Source of the DNA: JANYHF01 sp031367715
GTDB lineage: Bacteria; Pseudomonadota; Alphaproteobacteria; Rhizobiales; Hyphomicrobiaceae
Direction: 5' to 3'
NCBI GenBank assembly: GCA_031367715.1
Contig: JANLQJ010000364.1
Span: 1-21,864 of the forward strand
DNA: 21,864 nucleotides
Shown: positions 13,980-21,864 of the stretch, piece after piece
Numbering within the stretch: position 1 is the first letter of the stretch
How the letters are laid out: every line of letters starts with the position of its first letter
Made by a program: the position numbers and the translations under genes
Notes under the pieces: generated by a model
Told to the model about the DNA's origin: nothing
The model's input: only the letters and a program-made list of their open reading frames with translations
The model's database searches: none

Positions 13980-14050
13980 GTAGGGGCGGATTGCGACCGC
14001 CCTTGGGCAGCGCGTTCAGCCGATAGAGGGCAGTCGCAAACCGCCCCTAC
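13980..14050. repeat. dispersed palindromic element, copy 4
   Basis: The outer 25-base arms (13980-14004 and 14026-14050) match at 22 positions when one is reverse-complemented. Ends are GTAGGGGCGG/CCGCCCCTAC. The central AGCCGATAGAGGGC is shared with copy 2 at 5436-5516. It lies 43 bases past the stop of the distal dsbA-like gene, at the right edge of the accessory segment. Confidence 0.85.
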
Positions 14051-14093
14051 CCATCACCGTCGTGCCAACTTGACGAACGGCGACTTGGCTTAC

Positions 14094-14924
14094 TTACAGC
14101 GCCGGTTTCGGCACCAGCTGCTTGGCCAGCGCGACCTGATAGCTCGATCCAGGCTGGCGCAGCTCGGCCTCCACCATCTCGGAAAAATCGGCGAAGCTCG
14201 GCACCGCGCGCACCTTGGTCGTCCCGATAAAGAACGTCGGCGTACCGCTCACCCCCAATTGCCGTGCGCGGGCCTTCACCCAGCGCAGAGCCTGGTCGGT
14301 CTTGGGGTCCTGCCAGCAGGCGTCGAAATCCCTGCGCTTAAGGCCGGCTTTGGCCGCCACTTGCGCGATGACGTCGGGGCGGACTTCCAGGCTCACCCAT
14401 TCGGCCTGGTTGCGCATGAAGGTGTCGTAGAGCCGAAAATAGTCCTTCTCCGGCGCGCAGCGGTTGACGATCCAGGCGGCGCCCGAAGTATGGCCGATGG
14501 GGAATTCGCGCAGCACCCACTTGACCTTGCCGGTATCGATGAAGGCCCTCTTGACCTGATCGAACACGCCGGTATGGAAGGCGCGGCAGTGCGGGCAGGT
14601 GAGCGAGGCGTATTCGATGATCGTGACAGGCGCGTCGGGGCGGCCGAGGAAGCGGTCGCCGAGCGGACCGATCAGCGCCAGATCGGCCTTGCTGGGATGC
14701 TCGATCGGCGGCAGCTGCTGCTGTTCGTCGGTGAGCTGATCTGGCGTCGAGGGCGACATCAAACCGGCGCTCGCGCCAGTCGTCCCGGTGCTATCGACAG
14801 ACGACAAGACCCCAGTCGCTGGCGCGCCAGCGCAGCCCGCCAGCGCAAGGATCGCGCACAGCCCAAGGTTCAGCGCAATCTTGCGTCCCATGCCTGACCA
14901 CCGCGCCATCAGCTCCCCCGGCAT
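14094..14924 (-). CDS. DsbA-family thioredoxin, putative lipoprotein
   Basis: This 276-residue protein is a DsbA-like thiol-disulfide oxidoreductase. The N-terminus has a hydrophobic run ending in a lipobox (ILALAGC, Cys31), so it is probably lipid-anchored in the periplasm. The thioredoxin fold follows, with CPHC at residues 110-113 and the cis-Pro loop GVSGTPTFF near 231. The linker before the fold is Ser/Thr/Gly-rich. ATG 14924 has AAGG nine bases upstream; ATG 14909 is an alternative. It begins four bases after the stop of the larger paralogue at 14929 and is surely co-transcribed. Disulfide formation or isomerisation in exported proteins is the expected role. Confidence 0.88.
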   Translation of the reverse strand: MPGELMARWSGMGRKIALNLGLCAILALAGCAGAPATGVLSSVDSTGTTGASAGLMSPSTPDQLTDEQQQLPPIEHPSKADLALIGPLGDRFLGRPDAPVTIIEYASLTCPHCRAFHTGVFDQVKRAFIDTGKVKWVLREFPIGHTSGAAWIVNRCAPEKDYFRLYDTFMRNQAEWVSLEVRPDVIAQVAAKAGLKRRDFDACWQDPKTDQALRWVKARARQLGVSGTPTFFIGTTKVRAVPSFADFSEMVEAELRQPGSSYQVALAKQLVPKPAL

Positions 14925-14928
14925 GGGC

Positions 14929-15864
14929 TCAGCCCTTCAGCAACGGTGTCATGATGGCTTCGAAATCCTTCATCTCATGCGTGCCCTTCAACTTGATGCC
15001 GTTGACAAAGAACGTCGGTGTGCTTTCGACGCCGAACTTGGTCTGGCCGCGGTCACGCGAGGCGTTGATACCGGTCAGCAGCGCCTGATCGGTCACGCAC
15101 TTCTTGAAGCTCTCGTCGGTAAAGCCGAGCTGCTTGGTCAGCGCCTGCACCTTGGGCAGGAAATCGTCGCCGGTCAGCCACTCGTCCTGGCGCTCGAACA
15201 TGGCGCCGACAAACGCGAAATAGCGCATCGGGCCGACACAGCGCGCCAGCATGGCGACCGTCTGGGCCGGCGGATTGAGCGGATACTCGCGGAAGATCAG
15301 CCGTGCCTTGCCGGTATCGAGATATTTCGTCTTGAGCTCGGGGAACACGCGCTTATGGAAGTCGGCGCAATGTGGGCAGCTCATCGAGGCGTATTCGACA
15401 ATCGTCACCGGCGCCTTGGCATCGCCGAGCACGTTTTCGGGCAGCGCCCCGGGCAGCAGCAGGTCGTTGACATCGACGTCGGCCTTGGGCGCGGCGGCGT
15501 CGGTGACCTTGGTGGTGACGGCGGCCGGAGCGGCAGCCGGCGCAGGAGCTGTGGGCACGGCGACGGTAGCAGGAGCGGGAGCGGGAGCTGCGGGCACGGC
15601 AGCGCTAACAGGAGCAGGAGCTGCCGGGGTCGTTGCGGCCGTTTGGGCCGGAGCAGGCGCATCGGCGGCCTTGGCGGGAGCTGCTGCCGGAGCTTCGGGT
15701 GGCTTGGCGACGGTAACCGCAGCAGGAGTCAGCGCCGCCTTCGGGGTCACCGGCAGATTGCTGCCCAGCAGCGTCGTGCCAAGCAACACAATGGCGGCGG
15801 CAAGGCCCATCCAGAGCGGCGTAGCGCTGCCGGGGGCTTCGGACTTGCGGTCTTGCAGGCTCAA
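14929..15864 (-). CDS. DsbA-family thioredoxin with Ala/Pro-rich linker
   Basis: This 311-residue DsbA-like protein has one N-terminal membrane helix (about residues 17-34), then an Ala/Pro-rich low-complexity linker of about 95 residues (35-128), then a DsbA-type thioredoxin domain with CPHC at residues 163-166 and the cis-Pro loop GVESTPTFF near 282. The linker would hold the catalytic domain away from the inner membrane. The start codon is TTG at 15864, supported by AGGAG six bases upstream; no in-frame ATG fits better. It resembles the DsbA-like protein found between DUF721 and smc in alphaproteobacteria. The paralogue at 14094 follows after four bases, suggesting local duplication and divergence. 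Confidence 0.9.
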   Translation of the reverse strand: MSLQDRKSEAPGSATPLWMGLAAAIVLLGTTLLGSNLPVTPKAALTPAAVTVAKPPEAPAAAPAKAADAPAPAQTAATTPAAPAPVSAAVPAAPAPAPATVAVPTAPAPAAAPAAVTTKVTDAAAPKADVDVNDLLLPGALPENVLGDAKAPVTIVEYASMSCPHCADFHKRVFPELKTKYLDTGKARLIFREYPLNPPAQTVAMLARCVGPMRYFAFVGAMFERQDEWLTGDDFLPKVQALTKQLGFTDESFKKCVTDQALLTGINASRDRGQTKFGVESTPTFFVNGIKLKGTHEMKDFEAIMTPLLKG

Positions 15865-16009
15865 GGCATGCTCCTAACGTTGCGAAATTTGGGGGCAAGC
15901 CAGACGGTCGCGACCGCAAGCACGCCAAGGCTTCCTGTTAGCACGAATTGCCGCCGTTTCCAGGGCTTTGCCGCCGCACTCCAACAGCAATTTCGTGTCA
16001 TCGCCCGAC

Positions 16010-16522
16010 CTAGCGCGCTGGCTGCAGGCGCTTGCCTTGCTCGCGCACATTGCCGCCCAACCGTTCGAGCACATCGCGCAAGGCATCGTGCGCAACTTCG
16101 GTGGCGGCGATCGGCACAATCGCGGCCTGGCGGCGCGGCAGCCCGACCGGGCGTTTGGATTTTGTCAGCGGCGCCTGCAGCAACCGGACCTCGATCACGG
16201 CCCGAAAGCCAAAATAGGCGTTCACGCGCTCGATCAGCTGCTCGGCGCGGTGCTGCAATTCCAGTACCCGCGGCCCCTCGACGCGCAAGATCAGTGTCGC
16301 CCCCTCGGCACCATTCCAGGGATTGTCGCCGCTGTCGGGCTCGCCGGCGCGCTTGGGCCAACGCAGGCGCTCGGGTGCCGTATAGGCAGCCAGCTCCGCA
16401 CCGACAATGGCTGGCCAGTCGGTGAGAATGGCGGCCGCGGGAAACCCGAATTTTTCCATCGCGGTACGCGTCAGCTGTGGCACGAAACTGCCGACCGATC
16501 GCCCGATTGGCGCTTTGGCCAT
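16010..16522 (-). CDS. DUF721 (DciA-like) protein
   Basis: This 170-residue protein carries a DUF721 domain. The family includes DciA, which loads the replicative helicase DnaB in bacteria that lack DnaC. Recognisable are the early GRSVGSFVPQLTRTAMEKFG, the WPAIVGAELAAYTAPERLRWP core (about residues 36-56), the LILRVEGPRVLELQHRAEQLIERVNAYFG stretch (about 76-104) and a basic C-terminus. GAGGGGG sits eight bases before the ATG. It is divergent from mutY and upstream of the DsbA genes, 145 bases apart. The arrangement with mutY and dsbA is usual in alphaproteobacteria. Helicase loading by this protein is inferred from the family. Confidence 0.88.
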   Translation of the reverse strand: MAKAPIGRSVGSFVPQLTRTAMEKFGFPAAAILTDWPAIVGAELAAYTAPERLRWPKRAGEPDSGDNPWNGAEGATLILRVEGPRVLELQHRAEQLIERVNAYFGFRAVIEVRLLQAPLTKSKRPVGLPRRQAAIVPIAATEVAHDALRDVLERLGGNVREQGKRLQPAR

Positions 16523-16629
16523 GCTTCAATCCCCCTCGGTAGCCCGCAAGCGCTTGGCAGTTCCCACCAGCGCCGGCCTCCCATACCATGACGGCGACGA
16601 TTCGCTCTTTCGCCGCTGTTGGAGACATC

Positions 16630-17745
16630 GTGACCGATATCATCGAGCTTGACCGCGCCGCTACCGCGCCCCTGCCCTCGGCCGCCATCGTGCGGGCGCT
16701 GCTGGCTTGGTATGATCGCTCAAGGCGCGATCTGCCTTGGCGCTTTGCTCCCGGCAAACCCGCCGATGCCTACCGCGTCTGGCTGTCCGAGATTATGCTG
16801 CAGCAGACCACGGTCAAGGCCGTCATCCCCTATTATCAGACCTTTACCAACCGTTGGCCGACTGTGCAGGCGCTGGCGGCGGCCGATCGCGACGAGGTTC
16901 TGAGCGCCTGGGCGGGGCTGGGCTACTATACGCGCGCCCGCAATCTGCATGCCTGCGCCAGGGTCGTGGCCCGCCAATTGGATGGACAGTTCCCCGATGA
17001 CCCGGCCGCGTTGGTGAAACTGCCTGGCATCGGCCCCTATACGGCGGCCGCCATCGCCGCCATCGCGTTTCAGCGCCGCGCCATGCCGGTCGATGGCAAT
17101 GTCGAGCGTGTGGTGGCACGGTTGGCGGCGGTCGAGACGCCGCTGCCCGAGGCAAAACCGCAATTGAAACTGCTGGCCGAGAGCCTGACGCCAAAATCGC
17201 GCAATGGAGACTTCGCGCAAGCCATGATGGACCTGGGCGCCACCGTCTGCTCGCCGCGCCGGCCGTCGTGCATGATCTGCCCGTTGCGCGAGCATTGCCG
17301 GGCCCGCCGCACCGAGATCGCCGCCGAGCTGCCACGCCGGTCCGCAAAGCCCGAACGGCCGCTGCGCCACGGCGTGGCCTTTGTCGCCATCAGCGAGCGC
17401 GGCGAGATTTTGCTGCGGCGGCGTCCCGACAAGGGGCTGCTCGGCGGCATGACCGAGGTGCCCTCGACCGACTGGACTGAAAGCTGGCTGGCGGCCGAAG
17501 AGGCGCTGCGCTATGCGCCAGTCAAGGGCCGCTGGTTTCCGATGCCGGGCGCGGTGACACATACCTTCACGCATTTCCGGCTTGGCATGATGGTGTTCCG
17601 CGCCCACGTGCGCAATGATCCGGCCTTGACACTGTGGGCCGATCAACCTCATTGCCGCTGGGTGCATCGCGATGCTCTGGCGAGCGAGGCGCTGCCCTCG
17701 GTGATGCGCAAGATCATCGAGCATGCCCTGAACGATGTGACGTGA
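16630..17745 (+). CDS. mutY: adenine DNA glycosylase MutY
   Basis: This 371-residue enzyme removes adenine paired with 8-oxoguanine, preventing G-to-T mutations. The catalytic Glu54 lies in SEIMLQQT, the helix-hairpin-helix is LPGIGPYTA (131-139), and the catalytic Asp155 is in VDGNVER. The 4Fe-4S cluster ligands are Cys207, Cys214, Cys217 and Cys223, with the family spacing of 6, 2 and 5. A NUDIX-like C-terminal domain (about 240-360) reads 8-oxoguanine. I start at GTG 16630, five bases after GGAG; the frame opens at ATG 16588, which lacks a ribosome site. The acetyltransferase gene follows after seven bases. Confidence 0.97.
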   Translation: MTDIIELDRAATAPLPSAAIVRALLAWYDRSRRDLPWRFAPGKPADAYRVWLSEIMLQQTTVKAVIPYYQTFTNRWPTVQALAAADRDEVLSAWAGLGYYTRARNLHACARVVARQLDGQFPDDPAALVKLPGIGPYTAAAIAAIAFQRRAMPVDGNVERVVARLAAVETPLPEAKPQLKLLAESLTPKSRNGDFAQAMMDLGATVCSPRRPSCMICPLREHCRARRTEIAAELPRRSAKPERPLRHGVAFVAISERGEILLRRRPDKGLLGGMTEVPSTDWTESWLAAEEALRYAPVKGRWFPMPGAVTHTFTHFRLGMMVFRAHVRNDPALTLWADQPHCRWVHRDALASEALPSVMRKIIEHALNDVT

Positions 17746-17752
17746 GGCGTTG

Positions 17753-18217
17753 ATGCAGGACGTTGTGATTGCGCCCGAAAACCCGCGTCAGGACGACGTG
17801 ATCGCACTGGTGCGGGCACTCGACAGCTATCACGAAGGGATGTACCCGCCCGAAGCCAACCACCATCTCGATATTGGGGCCCTGTGCGCTCCTGAAATCA
17901 CCTTTCTGGTGGCGCGCCGTGGGCCTGAGATCCTTGCCATCGGAGCGCTCTGGCATCGGGCCGGGGAAAGCTTTGGTGAGGTCAAACGCATGTTCGTGCG
18001 CCCGCAAGCCCGTGGCCTTGGGCTGGGCGCGAACATGCTTGCCGCCATCGAACAACGTGCCCGCCATGCCGGGCTGGCCAAATTGATGTTGGAAACCGGC
18101 ACCCTCAATGTCGAAGCGCAAAACCTCTACCAACGCGCCGGCTTCCAGACCCGCGGCCCGTTTGCCGACTATCCAGACCATGCGCTGTCAGTGTTCATGG
18201 AAAAAGCGCTGGCCTGA
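17753..18217 (+). CDS. GNAT family N-acetyltransferase
   Basis: This 154-residue protein has the GNAT fold: EVKRMFVRPQARGLGLGANML (about residues 80-100) holds the acetyl-CoA binding RGLGLG loop, and LMLETGTLNVEAQNLYQRAGF gives the final strands with the conserved Asn and Tyr. The substrate is unknown. The ATG at 17753 follows mutY by seven bases with GAGG in front, so it is probably co-transcribed with mutY. A TTG at 17750 is an alternative. It is unrelated to the TacT-like toxin group, lacking their N-terminal FxCG motif. Confidence 0.9.
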   Translation: MQDVVIAPENPRQDDVIALVRALDSYHEGMYPPEANHHLDIGALCAPEITFLVARRGPEILAIGALWHRAGESFGEVKRMFVRPQARGLGLGANMLAAIEQRARHAGLAKLMLETGTLNVEAQNLYQRAGFQTRGPFADYPDHALSVFMEKALA

Positions 18218-18219
18218 GG

Positions 18220-18248
18220 TTGCTTGACGTGGCAGCGCCCCCTATATG
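18220..18248 (+). promoter_or_regulatory. candidate promoter of bolA
   Basis: TTGCTT (18220-18225) and TATATG (18243-18248) are 17 bases apart and lie just before the bolA start. A better -35 match, TTGACG (18224), is present but too close to the -10. Weak to moderate support. Confidence 0.4.
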
Positions 18249-18271
18249 ACCCGCAATGAGGAGCACCAGTC

Positions 18272-18508
18272 ATGGCCATGCAAGCGGCTGACATCGAACG
18301 CCTGATCAAGGCCGGACTGCCCGACGCCACGGTCACCATCACTGACCTGGCCGGCGACGGCAATCACTATGCGGCAAACGTGGTCTCGGCGGCGTTTGCC
18401 GGCAAGCGTCGCGTGCAACAGCATCAGATGGTCTATGACGCGCTGGGCGGCCGCATGGGCGGCGAGTTGCATGCGCTGGCGCTGACCACCAGCACACCGG
18501 TGGACTGA
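18272..18508 (+). CDS. BolA family protein
   Basis: This 78-residue protein is a BolA/IbaG-type protein. BolA proteins bind monothiol glutaredoxins and share a 2Fe-2S cluster, acting in iron-sulfur cluster delivery and iron sensing. The family signature is VYDALGGRMGGELHALAL near the C-terminus, and the conserved His of the H-Q-M segment (QHQMVY) is present. GAGGAG lies eight bases before the ATG. The gene is directly upstream of grxD, the classic partner. It is short, as IbaG-type members are. Confidence 0.93.
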   Translation: MAMQAADIERLIKAGLPDATVTITDLAGDGNHYAANVVSAAFAGKRRVQQHQMVYDALGGRMGGELHALALTTSTPVD

Positions 18509-18605
18509 GTTAACTTTCGGTATCAGCTTCACTCGCAAACCAATTTCGTCCTATATAGACCAATCAAAACCACATGGGCGCAAGGCCCGTAGCTATGGAG
18601 CCGCT

Positions 18606-18953
18606 ATGAGCGATAGTCAAAACGTCCAGGATTTCATCCGCAAGACCGTCGCCGGTAACGACGTAGTGCTGTTCATGAAGGGCAACAAGACAGCGCCGCA
18701 GTGCGGTTTTTCGGGCCGCGTGACCCAGATTCTCACCACCATGGGGATTGATTTCAAGGACGTGAATGTGCTTGAGGACGCCAGCATGCGCGACGGCATC
18801 AAGGCCTTCACCAACTGGCCGACCATCCCACAGCTCTACGTCAAGGGCGAGTTCGTGGGCGGCTGCGATATCATCACCGAGATGTTCCAGTCGGGCGAAT
18901 TGGAAGAGCTGGTGCACGAAAAGGGCATAAAGCACGTCCACCATCACGCGTGA
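18606..18953 (+). CDS. grxD: monothiol glutaredoxin, CGFS type
   Basis: This 115-residue glutaredoxin has the CGFS motif at residues 33-36, the mark of Grx4/GrxD proteins that carry glutathione-ligated 2Fe-2S clusters and hand them to other proteins. PQCGFSGR, TNWPTIPQLYVKGEFVGGCD and the glutathione-binding Gly-Gly are as expected. The C-terminus ends in an unusual His-rich tail (HVHHHA). GGAG is five bases before the ATG. It follows bolA after about 97 bases; an AT-rich TATATA (18552) in that gap could mark a second promoter. Confidence 0.96.
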   Translation: MSDSQNVQDFIRKTVAGNDVVLFMKGNKTAPQCGFSGRVTQILTTMGIDFKDVNVLEDASMRDGIKAFTNWPTIPQLYVKGEFVGGCDIITEMFQSGELEELVHEKGIKHVHHHA

Positions 18954-20225
18954 GGGCAATAGGACGGGGTCACAAAACTTAATTCGGCCAACGCGGACGT
19001 CGGAGTTCGCGCCCGAGTCGGTCGCCAAATCGCGTATTGTGTCCTCAGTCGGCGCGGGGTTTCATGGCTGCTGCCGATAGATCGTTGCGGAGCTTGCTGC
19101 GGGCAACCGATGCCGCGCTCGCGCCCGAACCTGATCTGCCGACGTTGCGGTTGGTGGCGCTGCCACCAAGCATTGTTGTTGCCAATGCAGCGACCTCCGC
19201 GCTCCCGGCGCGCGAGCCGCGGGTCCGCATCGACTATGGCCGTTTCGTCCTCAATCTGATGATCGTGGCGGCCGGGATCTGCCTTTATCACGGCATCACC
19301 GAGCCGATCATCAAGCTGACGCAGATGTTCGTGTTCTCGGACACCCACTCGCTGGCCTCGGCGGTGCTGGCGCTCTATTATGATGGCGAGTGGTTCCTGG
19401 CCACCATCATCCTGATTTTCTCGATGCTGATGCCGATTGCCAAGCTGCTCTATCTGCTGGCGCTCGGGTCCTTGCCGCTGGACCATTTGCGGCAGCGCCA
19501 TGGCTGGCTCAAGCGTCTGGAATGGTTCGGCAAATGGTCGATGCACGATGTGCTGATCCTGGCCCTGACGATCGTCTATCTGCGCGCCGAGGGTATCAGC
19601 AAGGCCGTTTCCATGCCCGGCGTGCGCTGGTTCGCGGCGGCCGTCATCCTGATCATGCTGGCCTATGGTTGGTTGAAGCGCACGGCGGGCAAGCCCAGCC
19701 AGCAGATTAAGGCGGCACGACTGCAGGCCATGAACGCGGAGGGTGCGCGCCGGCACAGCGAGCTTCGCCGCTTCCTGCTCGGGCTGCTTACGCTCACTGC
19801 GGTCGCCACCCTGGTGCTGGGCGTCACGCAGCCGGCGATCCAATTGACCAAACTCTATTTATGGACCGACCGGCATTCCATCCTGTCGGCGATCTACGCG
19901 CTCTATCTGGACAAGGAGTATTTTCTCTCCGGCCTGATCTTCCTGTTCTCGATCATCATTCCGAGCTGCAAATTGATCTACCTGCTGATCGTCTCGACGC
20001 TGGCCGCGCCCCGGCCATCGATGCGTGAACGCACCATCGAGCGGCTGGAGAGTCTGGGCAAATGGTCGATGATGGATGTACTGGTATTGGCGCTGATGGT
20101 GTTCTACGTCAACGCCAGTTCGATTGCCGACGCCACCGCGCTGCCCGGCGTCTATCTCTATTCGGCTTCGGTGTTTGTCACCATGATTGCCTATGCGTTG
20201 GCCAAGAGCGGCCTGCGCGGCAAGG

Positions 20226-21629
<1,404 letters not shown>

Positions 21630-21781
21630 CAGAGCACGCCTAGTTCACTCGCCGCGATTTGCACGGTCGTAGCACACCTTGGGCAACGATTAGAATGGAT
21701 CGATAGTGCCGCGGCGCCAGACGCTAGGAGCCCGTCCAGATAGCCATTGTAGCCATGGCGGCGGGGCGGTTTTGCGATCGT

Positions 21782-21801
21782 AACCCGCCTCAGGCGGGGT
21801 T
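21782..21801. terminator. hairpin at the transposase stop codon
   Basis: CCCGCC (21784-21789) pairs with GGCGGG (21793-21798) around TCA, with flanking A and T runs on both sides. The transposase stop codon forms the loop. The shape is that of a short bidirectional terminator. Confidence 0.5.
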
Positions 21802-21864
21802 TCCACCCCTGAACAGCTTGCAGAGGTTGTGTGCGGTGCAGATCATTGCCCATTCCGAGCGCAC
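21790..21864 (-). mobile_element. IS1182-like transposase, C-terminal end
   Basis: The minus strand from the right edge translates as VRSEWAMICTAHNLCKLFRG and four more residues before a TGA at 21792-21790. The W-A-x-I-C-T-A-H-N-L-x-K-L pattern is the usual C-terminus of IS1182-type transposases. The rest of the element lies outside the window; its end on this side must fall between about 21650 and 21790, but I cannot identify the terminal inverted repeat. An overlapping 74-residue frame (21629-21853 minus) is a shadow. Confidence 0.75.

Noticed and set aside
3904..14050. Repeats as a CRISPR array
   Set aside because: The repeated units are kilobases apart and palindromic, with no regular spacers and no cas genes.
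13776..14897. Plus-strand open frame of 373 residues
   Set aside because: Antisense to the lipobox DsbA gene and passes through palindromic element copy 4.
14788..16425. Plus-strand open frame of 545 residues with Gly/Arg/Ser runs
   Set aside because: Antisense to the Ala/Pro-rich linker and thioredoxin domain of the DsbA-like gene and to DUF721.
17753..18217. GNAT gene after mutY as another TacT-type toxin
   Set aside because: It lacks the toxin group's FxCG/LNxYL start and has no antitoxin gene beside it; it looks like an ordinary small acetyltransferase.

Overview
The window reads as chromosomal DNA of a GC-rich alphaproteobacterium. I infer a Rhodospirillales-like lineage, but no 16S or marker phylogeny is available here. 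The main support is the gene set mutY / DUF721 (DciA-like) / DsbA-family thioredoxins / smc, which is a familiar alphaproteobacterial neighbourhood. The bolA-grxD pair, the GTG and TTG starts and the codon use agree with this.

Layout. 1-790: 5' end of rplU (minus strand) with its promoter and leader, then a tandem tRNA-Asp/tRNA-Asn pair with odd folds. 791-1990: a slipin/SPFH protein and a strong bidirectional hairpin. 2009-3663: a minus-strand set in the order ECF sigma factor, DUF4142 protein, cupredoxin, with an ECF-like promoter candidate before the DUF4142 gene. 3664-4131: a gene-free stretch made mostly of palindromic repeats. 4132-6266: a cyclophilin-like protein coupled to yebC, a palindromic element, and a Crp/Fnr regulator. 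6267-7029: a poorly coding stretch with a small hypothetical gene and a REP hairpin. 7030-10587: smc, which carries a REP-type hairpin inside its reading frame.

10588-14093 is the accessory part. It holds a TacA/TacT-type antitoxin-acetyltransferase pair, a DUF433/DUF5615 pair, a chimeric ORF (HigA-like head on a TacT-like tail), an AT-richer membrane-protein gene, a PIN-domain toxin remnant cut by a REP hairpin, and two more palindromic elements. It sits between smc and the dsbA genes, which I expect to be adjacent in relatives, so it looks like an insertion hot spot.

14094-18953 returns to core genes: two DsbA-family proteins, DUF721, mutY (divergent), a GNAT acetyltransferase, bolA and a CGFS glutaredoxin. 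19064-21629 holds a two-domain PqiA-like membrane protein and a DegP/HtrA protease, convergent and overlapping by 77 bases at their 3' ends. The window ends in the C-terminus of an IS1182-like transposase.

Two themes run through the window. One is palindromic DNA: four copies of a hairpin family ending in GTAGGGGCG/CGCCCCTAC, two copies of a GGTGTCAGGCACTT hairpin, one GGGGTCAG hairpin inside smc, and one C-rich inverted repeat. The other is envelope and redox upkeep: DsbA-like proteins, cupredoxin, BolA/Grx, HtrA and PqiA. I see no CRISPR array, no prophage, and no clearly new multi-gene system. The best candidates for novelty are the smc insertion, the toxin-antitoxin scars, the low-GC membrane protein and the sigma-DUF4142-cupredoxin set.
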